Positions 55,976 through 64,000 of a DNA stretch of 64,000 nucleotides are shown in pieces. The notes beneath the pieces are model-generated. The model was not told the DNA's origin and searched no databases. It saw only the letters and a program-made list of their open reading frames with translations. The DNA comes from Acidobacteriota bacterium (GTDB lineage Bacteria; Acidobacteriota; Terriglobia; Bryobacterales; Bryobacteraceae): the NCBI GenBank assembly GCA_025353165.1, contig JANXRE010000016.1, forward strand, positions 47,344 to 111,343, written 5' to 3'. How positions within the stretch are numbered: the stretch's first letter is position 1; the number at the start of each line of letters is the position of its first letter. Position numbers and translations under genes: made by a program.

Positions 55976-57119
55976 GCGCTTCCACCCGGCGGTTCATCAC
56001 CGCCGTCCACGTGATATAGAGGATGGCCGCGAGCGGTACGAGAAAGCTGAGTTGCACCGAGGAACGATCCGCGACGGCTCCCATGAGGGGAGGAACGAAA
56101 GCGCCCCCGACGATCGCCGTGACCATGAGTCCCGAGAGTTCGTTCGTATGTTGCGGTAGGGAGTCCACCGCGATCGAAAAGACCAGCGGAAAGATGTTGG
56201 CGAATCCGATGCCGGCGAGAAAGAAACTGGCAACCGCTACCGTCTCATTCGGCAGAAACAAACCGAGTAGCCCGAGGATCGAGACGCCGCAGGTGGCAAG
56301 GAAGAACTTTCGCGGCGACATCCAGTTCAGAATAATGCCGCCGGAAAACCGGCCGATCGTCAGGGCGGTGAAGAAGAGCCCGGTCCCAAGAAGGCCCACC
56401 TTGTTGATGTCGAGATCGAAACGTTCCTTGAGATAAAGCGGTATGCCCGCGCTGACACTGACCTCCGCGCCGACGTAGAAGAAAATGGCCAGCACCATCG
56501 CCAGGACGTATCCATTGCGGAGGAGTGCGAGGCAGGAACGGAGCGTGGCCGCTTTGTGCTCGCTCTGGGTTTCGTGAACACGGAGCGGCGCGATCGCCAG
56601 GATCGCGATCAGCATGGCGACCGTGTAGATCGGGAAAATAACCTTCCAGTTCGCGCCGAAATACTTGGCTGCGATAACCGGGATCATGGGACCTGACAGC
56701 GATCCAATCGCTTTGGCAAATTGAGCCAGAGAAAGGTTGCGCGAGTATTTTCCTTCGTCGGAGACGTCGCGCATGATCGGGTTGCCCGCCACTTGCAGGA
56801 TCGCCGCTCCCGCGCCCACCAGCAGGACTGTCAAAAGGAACCCGGTGAACGAGTTGAGCAGGAAACTGGCGTTCAGCAATCCGAGCAGGGCAACCAGCAG
56901 CCCCATCATAAGGACGAACTTCTTCCCCCGCTTGTCTTGAAAAACTCCGACCGGCACGGAAAGCAGCCCGAACATGCTGAATCCGACGAACGGAATCAAC
57001 GAGGCAACCGTGTTGCTCAGTTGAAATTCATTCTTGGCGAGGCTTACGAACGGCCCCACCGCGTCGGCAAATCCCATTGCGATGAAGGCCAGAAAGACGG
57101 GCAGTGTTCTTAAGCGCAT
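55968..57119 (-). CDS. MFS sugar permease, FucP/GluP-like
   Basis: A 383-residue major-facilitator protein with about 12 helices. N-terminal FLAFIAMGFADAVGPFVSLA, the loop VGVFQDKRGKKFVLMMG between helices 2 and 3, GAAILQVAGNPIMRDVSDEG (the GNP region typical of FucP/GluP sugar:proton symporters), and the second-half loop LNWMSPRKFFLATCG. It is the first gene of the operon with the ROK protein and GH2 glycosidase, so it likely imports the released monosaccharide. Confidence 0.9.
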   Translation of the reverse strand: MRLRTLPVFLAFIAMGFADAVGPFVSLAKNEFQLSNTVASLIPFVGFSMFGLLSVPVGVFQDKRGKKFVLMMGLLVALLGLLNASFLLNSFTGFLLTVLLVGAGAAILQVAGNPIMRDVSDEGKYSRNLSLAQFAKAIGSLSGPMIPVIAAKYFGANWKVIFPIYTVAMLIAILAIAPLRVHETQSEHKAATLRSCLALLRNGYVLAMVLAIFFYVGAEVSVSAGIPLYLKERFDLDINKVGLLGTGLFFTALTIGRFSGGIILNWMSPRKFFLATCGVSILGLLGLFLPNETVAVASFFLAGIGFANIFPLVFSIAVDSLPQHTNELSGLMVTAIVGGAFVPPLMGAVADRSSVQLSFLVPLAAILYITWTAVMNRRVEAHA

Positions 57120-57184
57120 TAGATGATTCTGTCCGGTGGATCTCCGGGAGGAACCAGTCTATCGCTTTCTCGATCTGCGGAACG

Positions 57185-57703
57185 TTATTCGGCGTCCATG
57201 ACGGCGGCCACCGCGTGAATAACCGCAGCGACGCGAACCGCCGCCAGCACGGATTCCGCGGACAGGCCCTTTTCGCGTACCACCTTCTCGTGCGAAGCGA
57301 CGCAGGCCTGGCAGTTGTTGATGGCCGAGACGGCCACGCACCAGAGCTCGAAATCAACCTGGTCGACGCCGTGCATACGGATCGCGTTCATCCGGAGCCG
57401 GGCTGGGATGGTTGAGTACTTCTCATTCGACGTGAGGTGCAGAAAACGGTAGTAGACGTTGTTCATTCCCATGATGGCCGCCGCCGACCGCGCGGCCTCC
57501 AGGGCTTGCTCGCTGAGATGCGGCCGCGCGTCCTCCAATACAGCCGCCAGCAGATCGCGGTTTCGCGCCGCGATCGCGCTGGCCACCGCCGCGCCCCAAA
57601 GCTGCTGCTCCGTCAGTTCCGTCTGGCCGAGCACGCTTTGCAGGTTCAGCCGGAGATCCTTCGCATAGGACGGGATTCGCTCCGACAGCGCCTCAATCGT
57701 CAT
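57185..57703 (-). CDS. ahpD: Alkyl hydroperoxide reductase-partner AhpD
   Basis: A 172-residue all-helical carboxymuconolactone-decarboxylase-family protein. The redox pair is Cys131 and Cys134 in NNCQACVASHEKVV with His138, matching the CxxC...H active site of AhpD. It reduces AhpC. ATG 57703 overlaps the ahpC stop (ATGA), and the longer frame upstream lies inside ahpC. It follows perR-ahpC in one transcript. Confidence 0.95.
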   Translation of the reverse strand: MTIEALSERIPSYAKDLRLNLQSVLGQTELTEQQLWGAAVASAIAARNRDLLAAVLEDARPHLSEQALEAARSAAAIMGMNNVYYRFLHLTSNEKYSTIPARLRMNAIRMHGVDQVDFELWCVAVSAINNCQACVASHEKVVREKGLSAESVLAAVRVAAVIHAVAAVMDAE

Positions 57704-58242
57704 GGTTGTACCTTGAGCGTCGGCTCGCCCTTCTGCCAATTGCAGGGACATAGCTCGTCACTCTGAAGCGCGTCGAGAACGCGTACGATCTCGTCCACGC
57801 TACGGCCGACGGAGAGGTCCGTGACCATGACGAAGCGAACGACACCTTCCGGATCGACGATGAAGGTCGCCCGTTGCGCCACACCCTCGTTCGGGTCGAG
57901 GATGCCCAGCTTCTCCGACAGTTCACGTTTGACATCCGCGAGCATGGGGAAGGGAAGATCCTTGAGGTCGGCGTGGTTGTTGCGCCAGGCGAGATGGACG
58001 AACTCGCTATCGACGCTGCCGCCGAGCACTTGGGTGTCGCGGTCCCGGAAGTCGCGGTTCTTTTTGCCGAACGCGGCAATTTCGGTTGGGCAGACGAAGG
58101 TGAAATCCTTCGGCCAGAAGAAGTACACCTTCCACTTCGCGGCGTAGTCCTGGTCCGTGATGGTCTGGAACTCTTTACCTTTTTCGGTGCTTACCGTCGC
58201 CTTGACGGCGAACTGCGGAAATTTATCGCCAACTCCAAGCAT
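57700..58242 (-). CDS. ahpC: Alkyl hydroperoxide reductase AhpC (2-Cys peroxiredoxin)
   Basis: A 180-residue peroxiredoxin. Peroxidatic Cys51 is in KDFTFVCPTEIAAFG; the C-terminal resolving cysteines are Cys165/Cys167 (ELCPCNW), the AhpC/AhpD-type arrangement seen in mycobacteria. GGSVDSEFVHLAWR and ATFIVDPEGVVRFV are typical. It detoxifies peroxides using AhpD as reductant. A good ribosome site (AGGAGG) lies 10 bases before ATG 58242. The perR gene is 28 bp upstream. Confidence 0.96.
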   Translation of the reverse strand: MLGVGDKFPQFAVKATVSTEKGKEFQTITDQDYAAKWKVYFFWPKDFTFVCPTEIAAFGKKNRDFRDRDTQVLGGSVDSEFVHLAWRNNHADLKDLPFPMLADVKRELSEKLGILDPNEGVAQRATFIVDPEGVVRFVMVTDLSVGRSVDEIVRVLDALQSDELCPCNWQKGEPTLKVQP

Positions 58243-58270
58243 GTATGAATAGCCTCCTTGGTGAAATTAG

Positions 58271-58720
58271 TTACTGGCGCTGCGCGCATTTCGGGCACAG
58301 GCCGGTGAACTCAACGCTGTAACGCTCGACACGGAAACCCTTTGGCAATTTACTCCTGATTCGAACCGGCTCGACGCCTTCCCCGGGAAGGTCCGCAATC
58401 GACTTGCAGCGCTCGCACACCAGATGGTGGTGCGGGTGCGTATTCGGGTCGAGCCGAAGTGAACCGTGATGCATGGTTACTTCGCGAAGCAGGCCGGCTT
58501 CCAAGAAAATATTAAGGTTCTTATAGACTGTCGCCAGCGAAACGGAAGGGATTTCCCGTTTGACGAGGTCGTAAATGGCTTCCGGGGTCGGATGGTCGAT
58601 CCTAGACGCGGCGACACGGTAAATTACTTCCCGCTGGTGCGTCGAAGCTAAACCGCGGCGGCGGCATTCGTCGCGGAACGCCGCGACCAGATGCGCCTGC
58701 ACGGCCTTGCTGGATGCCAT
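58271..58720 (-). CDS. perR: Fur-family peroxide regulator, PerR-like
   Basis: A 149-residue Fur-family repressor. Winged helix with SLATVYKNLNIFLEAGLLRE; metal-site histidines in TMHHGSLRLDPNTHPHHHLVC; structural zinc CERCKS and CPKC. It is encoded directly upstream of ahpC-ahpD, so it is most likely PerR, with iron-dependent peroxide sensing; a Fur role cannot be excluded. ATG 58720 is used (a TTG three bases further up is possible). GATAAT-type boxes lie just upstream, indicating autoregulation. Confidence 0.88.
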   Translation of the reverse strand: MASSKAVQAHLVAAFRDECRRRGLASTHQREVIYRVAASRIDHPTPEAIYDLVKREIPSVSLATVYKNLNIFLEAGLLREVTMHHGSLRLDPNTHPHHHLVCERCKSIADLPGEGVEPVRIRSKLPKGFRVERYSVEFTGLCPKCAQRQ

Positions 58721-58732
58721 CAAATACTGTTT

Positions 58733-58774
58733 GATAACAATTATCCGCCAATGTCAATTATCGTATCAATTATC
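58733..58774 (-). promoter_or_regulatory. PerR/Fur-type operator region
   Basis: On the minus strand three GATAAT hexamers occur upstream of perR: two spaced 12 bp apart (within ATAATTGATACGATAATTGA) and one inside the perfect palindrome GATAACAATTATC at 58733-58745. These match the hexamer unit of Fur/PerR boxes. The region is AT-rich in an otherwise GC-rich window. It would control perR-ahpC-ahpD and ends just after the stop of fliM. Confidence 0.7.
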
Positions 58775-58778
58775 ATAT

Positions 58779-59729
58779 TTAAGAGGCGATTTCGAAGGCC
58801 CGCTTGCGGCCCGACCCGGTGATGTGGCCTTGAAATTTCGTTTTCCCGTTCAAGAGGAAATCGACCTGCCGCTGAATGGGGTAATCGAACGCGAGGATGC
58901 TTCCTTCCTCGATGTCGAGCAGAGTGGCGACGTCCACCGTTGGCCCCTGCAGCCGTGCTTCGACATCGATCTTCCCCTCCGATATGAGGCGGAACACGCG
59001 CGCGTGATCCGTCTCCTTAGCCTCGCCGCGGCGTAGCGACCACTGCTGGTCGAAGCGCTGCCGCAGCATCTTGACGACGATCGACGGTATGCCGATATTC
59101 ATCATCCCCGAAATCTCGCCCAAGCGGACCTCGACGCTGATCGCGACTACGGCTTCGCTCGGCGCCAGGATCTGGAGCAGTTGCGGCTCGGTCTCGTGGC
59201 TGTCAATGGCGAATTCCATCGCGGTCACCTGGTGCCAGGCGTTGCCGAGGTCGTTGAGAACAATCCGGAACAGCCCCTCGAGTATCGATTGCTCGATCTC
59301 TGTGATTTCCCGCGCAATCCGGGTGGGGGCCTTCCCGTTCCCGCCCAGCAGCATCTCGAGCACCGGAAATACCAGCGACGGATTCAGCTCCAGAACCGCA
59401 TTGCCGTCGAACGGCTTCATCTTCAGCGTGATCATGCAGGTGGGAGACTGCAGACACTGTGTAAATTCCAGAAACGAAAGCTGTTCCACCGAGACCAGGT
59501 TCACCGTGGCGTAGGCCCGCAGGTAGGCGGAGAGGCTGGATGCCAGGGTCCGCGCAAAATTCTCGTGCAGAAGATGGATGGCCCGCAACTGGTCCTTGGC
59601 GATCCGGTCCGGGCGGCGGAAATCGTACGGCTGGGCCCGGCGCGACAGGTCGTCGTCCGTGGCCCCGTCGCGCAAATTCGCGAAAATACTCTCGATCTCT
59701 TCCTTGGATGGTTGGTTGTCAGGCGTCAA
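58779..59729 (-). CDS. fliM: Flagellar motor switch protein FliM
   Basis: A 316-residue FliM. The N-terminal region (LTPDNQPSKEEIESIFANL) carries the CheY-P-binding-like segment, degenerate here, then the FliG-binding middle domain (RIAKDQLRAIHLLHENFART, LNPSLVFPVLEMLLGG, EQSILEGLFRIVLNDL) and the C-terminal SpoA domain (GKIDVEARLQGPTVDVATLL). TTG 59729 is the start; an ATG is absent in the N-terminal region. No other flagellar gene is in the window. It is upstream of the perR promoter on the same strand. Confidence 0.93.
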   Translation of the reverse strand: MTPDNQPSKEEIESIFANLRDGATDDDLSRRAQPYDFRRPDRIAKDQLRAIHLLHENFARTLASSLSAYLRAYATVNLVSVEQLSFLEFTQCLQSPTCMITLKMKPFDGNAVLELNPSLVFPVLEMLLGGNGKAPTRIAREITEIEQSILEGLFRIVLNDLGNAWHQVTAMEFAIDSHETEPQLLQILAPSEAVVAISVEVRLGEISGMMNIGIPSIVVKMLRQRFDQQWSLRRGEAKETDHARVFRLISEGKIDVEARLQGPTVDVATLLDIEEGSILAFDYPIQRQVDFLLNGKTKFQGHITGSGRKRAFEIAS

Positions 59730-59852
59730 GATGTAGTGTGTTACCGAGCCGCGACCGTAAGGGAGCGTCTCCGCGACAGCCTCCTGAGAAGCTATCGGGC
59801 GGTCACCGCGTTTTCTTTAGCCTGAACGCAACCGTTCGGTAAACTGAAGTTA

Positions 59853-61154
59853 GTGCCGAAGCTCTTCGTTCATAGCTTTGGGTGCCGCGCCTCGCAGGCG
59901 GACGGCGCCGCCATCGAAACCGGCCTCCAGGCCCGCGGGTGGGAGTCCGCCCCGGCGGCCCGCGACGCCCAACTGGTGGTTCTCAACACCTGCACCGTCA
60001 CCTCAGCCGCGGACGAAGACCTGCGGCACGCCGTGCGGCGTATCCACCGGGAAAACCCCGAGGCGCGCATCGTGGTCACCGGCTGCTACGCCCAGAGGGC
60101 GCCCGCCGAGATCGCGAACCTGCCGGGAGTCGAGATGGTTGTTGGAAATTCCCACAAGGTTCGCATCCCGGACCTGATCGGAAGCGACACGCCATATCAC
60201 GGCCAGATTCACGTCGGCGACATCTTCTCCCAGCACGAGTTCTTGTCCGCCCCGGTCGAGGACGCCAGTGGCGACCGCACCCGGCCAAACCTCAAGATCC
60301 AGGACGGCTGCAACAACCGCTGCTCCTTCTGTATCATTCCGTTCGTCCGCGGTCGGAGCCGGAGTTCGCCCGCGGCCCAGGTCATCGAACAGGTCCGGAC
60401 TCTCGCAGCCAAATACAGGGAGGTCGTGCTGTCCGGCATCAACCTCGGGCGCTGGGGGCGAGAGCACGGCTTCTCGAACGACCCGTTGCGGCTGGTCCAC
60501 CTGCTGCAGCAGATCCTCGGTGAAACTAGCGTGGAACGCCTGCGCCTGAGCTCCGTCGAGCCCATGGACTGGAGCGACGAACTGCTCGACCTGGTAGCGT
60601 CCTCGCCGCGCCTGGCCAAGCACGTGCACGCGCCGCTGCAATCGGGCTCGGATGCGGTGCTCCGCCGGATGCATCGCAAGTACCGCCCGCGCCACTACGA
60701 GGATCGCATCCGCAAGGCACGCGAGTGGATGCCGGAGGCGGGAATCGGCGCCGACGTGATGGTGGGATTCCCGGGCGAGACCGAGGCCGAATTCGAAGAC
60801 AGCCGCCGTTTCATCGAATCGCTGCCCTTCACCTACCTCCACGTGTTCACCTACTCCGAGCGCCCCGGCACGCCGGCGGCAACCGCGCTGCAAGTGCCGG
60901 TGCGCCTGCGCCGGGATCGGAACAAGATTCTGCGAGACATCGCAGCCGCCAAAAACCTGGCTTTCCGGGCATCGATGGTAGGGCGAACCCTTTCCGCCGT
61001 GACAATCGACGACGGCCGGATAGCGCTGTCGAGTAACTACCTGAAGGTGGAGCTGACAGCGCAGCGCGAAGCGAACCGCCTAATTGACGTAGTGGTAAGC
61101 GGCACGGGGCAGGGAACGGTTCGAGAGCGCGAGCTGCTGGCCGTCCTACAATAA
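59853..61154 (+). CDS. mtaB: tRNA t6A37 methylthiotransferase MtaB
   Basis: A 433-residue radical-SAM enzyme that adds a methylthio group to t6A37 of ANN-decoding tRNAs. The N-terminal UPF0004 domain has cysteines in SFGCRASQ, LNTCTVTS and VTGCYAQ for the auxiliary cluster; the radical-SAM motif is KIQDGCNNRCSFCIIPFVRG (CxxxCxxC). A TRAM-like end follows. MtaB is favoured over MiaB or RimO by the RASQADG start. GTG 59853 is the start. It is 5 bp before the RND adaptor gene. Confidence 0.93.
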   Translation: MPKLFVHSFGCRASQADGAAIETGLQARGWESAPAARDAQLVVLNTCTVTSAADEDLRHAVRRIHRENPEARIVVTGCYAQRAPAEIANLPGVEMVVGNSHKVRIPDLIGSDTPYHGQIHVGDIFSQHEFLSAPVEDASGDRTRPNLKIQDGCNNRCSFCIIPFVRGRSRSSPAAQVIEQVRTLAAKYREVVLSGINLGRWGREHGFSNDPLRLVHLLQQILGETSVERLRLSSVEPMDWSDELLDLVASSPRLAKHVHAPLQSGSDAVLRRMHRKYRPRHYEDRIRKAREWMPEAGIGADVMVGFPGETEAEFEDSRRFIESLPFTYLHVFTYSERPGTPAATALQVPVRLRRDRNKILRDIAAAKNLAFRASMVGRTLSAVTIDDGRIALSSNYLKVELTAQREANRLIDVVVSGTGQGTVRERELLAVLQ

Positions 61155-61159
61155 AAAAA

Positions 61160-62338
61160 ATGCGGAAATGGCTTCTGTCCCCGTTACTCCTGCTTCTGCT
61201 CGCGGGCTGCCAGTCGCCGAAAGGGCCGGTCGCCGGCCCGCCGCCTGCCGCTTCGGTTACGGTGGGAGCCGCCTCGGTCGGAGCTGCGCCGCTCGAGATC
61301 CGGGTGGTCGGCACGGTCGAGCCGTCTGCGAAGGTGGAGATCAAGTCGCAAATCGCCGGCCAGCTCATGAGCGTGCACTTCACCGAAGGCCAGAACGTCA
61401 ACCAGGGTGACCTGCTGTTCGACGTCGATCCCCAGCCGTACCGCGAAGCGCTGCGGCAGGCGGAAGCAGGCGTGGAACGCGACCGCGCCCTGCTCAGGCA
61501 GTCGGAATTCGCGGTGCAAAAGGACATCGTCCAGCAGAAATCCGCGGAAGCCGACGCCGCCCGCTACGAAACCATGGAGCGCGACCGCGTCGCTTCCAAG
61601 CAGCAGACCCTGCAATACCGCACGGCTGCCGACACGCTGAAGGAGTCGATCCGCGTGGACCAGGCTGCCGTCGAAAGCGCCCGCGCGACCCAGAATCTGG
61701 ACCAGTCGGCGGTGGCCAAAGCCAAGCTCGACCTGGGCTATTGCGAGATCCGCGCCCCCATTTCCGGCCGCGCAGGGAACCTGCTGGTGCACCCCGGCAA
61801 TCTGGTCAAGGTGAACGACGTCCCGCTGGTAGTGATCCATCGGATCACCCCCGTCTTCGTCAGCTTCAACGCGCCGGAAAAACACCTGGAGGCGATCCGC
61901 CGCTTCAGCGCCGGGCGCAAGCTGCCGGTCGAGATTACCTCCCGCGACGACCCTGGAATGAAGGTGGCCGGATACCTGAGCGTGGTGGACAACACCGTGG
62001 ATGGGCAAACCGGCACCATCCACCTGAAAGCTACCATCGGGAACGCAAACCGGTCGCTGTGGCCAGGCCAATTCGTGGACGTGTCCCTGCTCCTCGACAG
62101 CGGGCAGAACGCGACCGTGATTCCGTCCGAGGCGGTGCAAGCCGGCCAGCAAGGCCCGTTCGTATACGTCGTGAAGCCTGACAAAACCGTCGAGGCGCGC
62201 GTTGTGTCCGTGGGCCGTACGCTGGGCGCCAAGGTCATCGTCGAGAAGGGCATTCAGCCGGGCGAGACGGTGGTGACGGACGGCCAGATGATGCTCTTCC
62301 CGGGCGCCCGCATTGCGGTTGTAGCCGCCCCGCGGTAA
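61160..62338 (+). CDS. RND efflux periplasmic adaptor subunit, lipoprotein
   Basis: A 392-residue membrane-fusion protein of the AcrA/HlyD type. Lipobox LLLLLAGC at about residues 11-18 anchors it to the membrane. Then come the beta-barrel/lipoyl halves (VEPSAKVEIKSQIAGQLMSV, GDLLFDVDPQPYREALRQAE), a central coiled coil (ESARATQNLDQSAVAKAKLD) and the returning lipoyl half (GYCEIRAPISGRAGNLLVHP). The C-terminal beta domain contains GQTGTIHLKATIGNANRSLW. It pairs with the RND permease that begins 5 bp later. Confidence 0.93.
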   Translation: MRKWLLSPLLLLLLAGCQSPKGPVAGPPPAASVTVGAASVGAAPLEIRVVGTVEPSAKVEIKSQIAGQLMSVHFTEGQNVNQGDLLFDVDPQPYREALRQAEAGVERDRALLRQSEFAVQKDIVQQKSAEADAARYETMERDRVASKQQTLQYRTAADTLKESIRVDQAAVESARATQNLDQSAVAKAKLDLGYCEIRAPISGRAGNLLVHPGNLVKVNDVPLVVIHRITPVFVSFNAPEKHLEAIRRFSAGRKLPVEITSRDDPGMKVAGYLSVVDNTVDGQTGTIHLKATIGNANRSLWPGQFVDVSLLLDSGQNATVIPSEAVQAGQQGPFVYVVKPDKTVEARVVSVGRTLGAKVIVEKGIQPGETVVTDGQMMLFPGARIAVVAAPR

Positions 62339-62343
62339 CGGCC

Positions 62344-64000
62344 ATGCACTTCTCCCGTATCTTCATCGAGCGCCCCATCATGACGACCCTCGTGATGTGC
62401 GCCATCCTGCTGTTCGGCATCGTCGGTTACCGTGCGCTTCCCGTCGCGGCGCTGCCCAGCGTCGATTACCCCACCATTCAAGTGAGCGCCGCCATGCCCG
62501 GCGCCGACCCCGAGACCATGGCGTCCTCGGTGGCCACCCCGCTCGAGCGCGAGTTCTCCACCATCGCCGGCGTCAAACAGATGAGCTCCACGAACGCGCA
62601 GGGGTCCACCTCGGTGACGGTTCAGTTCGACCTCAGCCGCAAGATCGACGAAGCGGCTCAGGACATCCAAGCGGCTATCTCCCGCGCCGGCGGCCGCCTG
62701 CCGCCCAGCATGCCGCGCCCTCCCTCATACCAGAAGGTGAACCCCGCCGAGCAGCCCATCATCTACGTTTCGCTCACTTCCTCGACCGCTCCGTTTTACC
62801 AGATCGATGAATACGCCGAGACGCTGATTGCGCAGCGCCTCTCGATGGTAAGTGGAGTGTCGCGCGTGCAGATCTACGGCGCGCAGAAGTACGCGGTGCG
62901 CGTGCAGGTAGATCCGGACCGGCTGGTGGCCCGCGGCCTGGGCATCGACGATGTGGAGCACGCTATCGAGCAGGCCAACACGAATCTCCCGACCGGAAAA
63001 TTGCACGGCGAACGGCAGGCCTTCACCATCATGTCGAGCGGCCAGCTCATCGACGGCGCGGCGTACCGGCCTCTGATCGTCGCGTACCGCAACGGCGTGC
63101 CCGTCCGCCTGGAACAACTCGGCCACGTGATCGACGATGTTGAGGACAACAAAGTCGCGAGCTGGTTCAACGGAGTGCGCGGCATCATTCTGGCCATCCA
63201 GAAACAGCCGGGGACGAACACAGTCGATGTCGCAAACAGCGTCCGGCAACTGCTGCCGCAGTTGGAGCGCCGGATCCCACCCGCGATCCGGATGAGGATC
63301 GCCTTCGATGAATCGAGATCGATCGAGAAATCGATCGGCGATGTGAAGTTTACGCTGGTGCTGACCGTATGCCTGGTGGTTCTGGTCATTTCTCTGTTTC
63401 TGCGCAATCTCTCCGCCACGCTCATCCCGGGAGCGGCCGTTCCGCTCTCCGTCCTCGGCGCCTTCGCGGCGATGTACCTGCTCGGCTACAGCCTGAATAA
63501 CCTGTCCCTGATGGCGTTGACTTTGTCGGTCGGCTTCGTGGTGGACGACGCGATCGTCATGCTCGAGAACGTGGTGCGCCACATCGAGATGGGGAAGACG
63601 CCGTTTCAGGCCGCTCTCGACGGATCGAAGGAGATTGGCTTCACGATCCTCTCGATGACGATCTCCCTCGTCGCCGTCTTCGTGCCGTTCCTGTTCATGG
63701 GCGGCATCCTCGGACGGCTGTTCCAGGAATTCGCCGTCACGATTGCCGTCTGCATCCTCGTCTCGGGCTTCGTGTCCCTGACGCTCACGCCGATGATGGC
63801 GAGCCTCTTCCTCGAGGGAGGACATGGCGGGGAGCAAGGCCGCTTCTACCGGCTCACCGAGCGCGGGTTCGATGCCGTCCTGCGCCTCTACGACGCCACG
63901 CTCCAGGCCGTCCTCCGCTGGAAGAAGCTCACCGTCCTCGCCTCCCTCGGCGTTCTCGCCGCGACGTTGGTGCTCTTTCAGCGCATCCCGAAGGGGTTCC
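62344..64000 (+). CDS. RND multidrug efflux permease, N-terminal part
   Basis: The frame runs from ATG 62344 to the window edge (552 residues), so the C-terminal half is outside. MHFSRIFIERPIMTTLVMCA is the cytoplasmic/TM1 start; the porter domain has VATPLEREFSTIAGVKQMSS and LPPSMPRPPSYQKVNPAEQP. The proton-relay Asp pair is in LSVGFVVDDAIVMLENVVRH. It is of the MdtB/MdtC or AcrB-like HAE-1 class. The adaptor is upstream, and an outer-membrane channel is presumably further downstream. Confidence 0.93.
   Translation, partial: MHFSRIFIERPIMTTLVMCAILLFGIVGYRALPVAALPSVDYPTIQVSAAMPGADPETMASSVATPLEREFSTIAGVKQMSSTNAQGSTSVTVQFDLSRKIDEAAQDIQAAISRAGGRLPPSMPRPPSYQKVNPAEQPIIYVSLTSSTAPFYQIDEYAETLIAQRLSMVSGVSRVQIYGAQKYAVRVQVDPDRLVARGLGIDDVEHAIEQANTNLPTGKLHGERQAFTIMSSGQLIDGAAYRPLIVAYRNGVPVRLEQLGHVIDDVEDNKVASWFNGVRGIILAIQKQPGTNTVDVANSVRQLLPQLERRIPPAIRMRIAFDESRSIEKSIGDVKFTLVLTVCLVVLVISLFLRNLSATLIPGAAVPLSVLGAFAAMYLLGYSLNNLSLMALTLSVGFVVDDAIVMLENVVRHIEMGKTPFQAALDGSKEIGFTILSMTISLVAVFVPFLFMGGILGRLFQEFAVTIAVCILVSGFVSLTLTPMMASLFLEGGHGGEQGRFYRLTERGFDAVLRLYDATLQAVLRWKKLTVLASLGVLAATLVLFQRIPKGF

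Noticed and set aside
59201..59810. Plus-strand frame of about 210 codons over fliM
   Set aside because: Antisense shadow of fliM; translation is Arg/Gly/Gln-rich with no family features.

Overview
The window is a GC-rich bacterial chromosome segment with tightly packed, often 1-4 bp overlapping genes. The gene content suggests an Acidobacteriota lineage, probably Bryobacterales/Solibacter-like. That reading rests on several DinB-family proteins, an ECF sigma factor paired with a FecR-type anti-sigma factor, many secreted glycoside hydrolases and esterases, MtaB, and double-hairpin dispersed repeats. No 16S rRNA or other phylogenetic marker is present, so the taxonomy is inference.

Layout. 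1-4.5 kb (+): a housekeeping run of zinc-ribbon protein (partial), aroC, def, fmt, argJ and a small secreted protein. 4.5-8.3 kb: DUF190/CrcB fluoride-exporter pair, a DinB protein, and a Fur regulator translationally coupled to an FHA-GAF-PP2C phosphatase. 8.3-12.2 kb (+): a ribbon-helix-helix-like gene with an overlapping hypothetical gene, an NADP-dependent MDR oxidoreductase, and a split biotin carboxylase/BCCP pair. 12.2-27.9 kb: a mixed region with six broken genes (GH99-like remnant, SecA-like, membrane glycosyltransferase remnant, GH27 alpha-galactosidase, DUF4419/TPR chimera, beta-lactamase-like serine hydrolase). Interspersed among them are intact genes for an AAA ATPase, two DinB proteins, two zinc methyltransferases, an HNH nuclease, YebC, RuvC, a TPR-thioredoxin and phosphopentomutase. 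28-36.9 kb (+): tpiA, a secreted protein, then an operon of ECF sigma factor, anti-sigma/FecR protein and two ABC ATPase-permease pairs. 36.9-43.2 kb (+): a 1335-aa multi-PAS hybrid histidine kinase, fumarylacetoacetase and a beta-barrel-like protein. 43.2-57.1 kb (-): polytopic membrane protein, GT2 glycosyltransferase, methyltransferase, secreted alpha/beta hydrolase, YihY/BrkB membrane protein, aminotransferase, and a sugar operon (MFS permease, ROK-family protein, very large GH2 enzyme). 57.2-58.8 kb (-): PerR-like regulator, AhpC and AhpD under GATAAT-type boxes. 58.8-64 kb: an orphan FliM (-), then MtaB and the start of an RND efflux system (+).

Notable signals. Four copies of an approximately 50-bp double-hairpin repeat lie only in spacers of the 43-51 kb minus-strand block. 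One pair of copies shows a compensatory base-pair change, and one copy supplies the C-terminus of a membrane protein. The broken genes are all accessory while the housekeeping genes are intact, which argues for real gene decay rather than poor sequence. The sigma/FecR/double-ABC operon is the best candidate for an uncharacterised regulated system.

There is no stretch over 300 bp without a gene or gene remnant. The longest featureless spacers are about 180 bp (19024-19203) and 205 bp (19667-19871), and nothing convincing was seen in them. No tRNA, rRNA, CRISPR array or intact insertion sequence was recognised.
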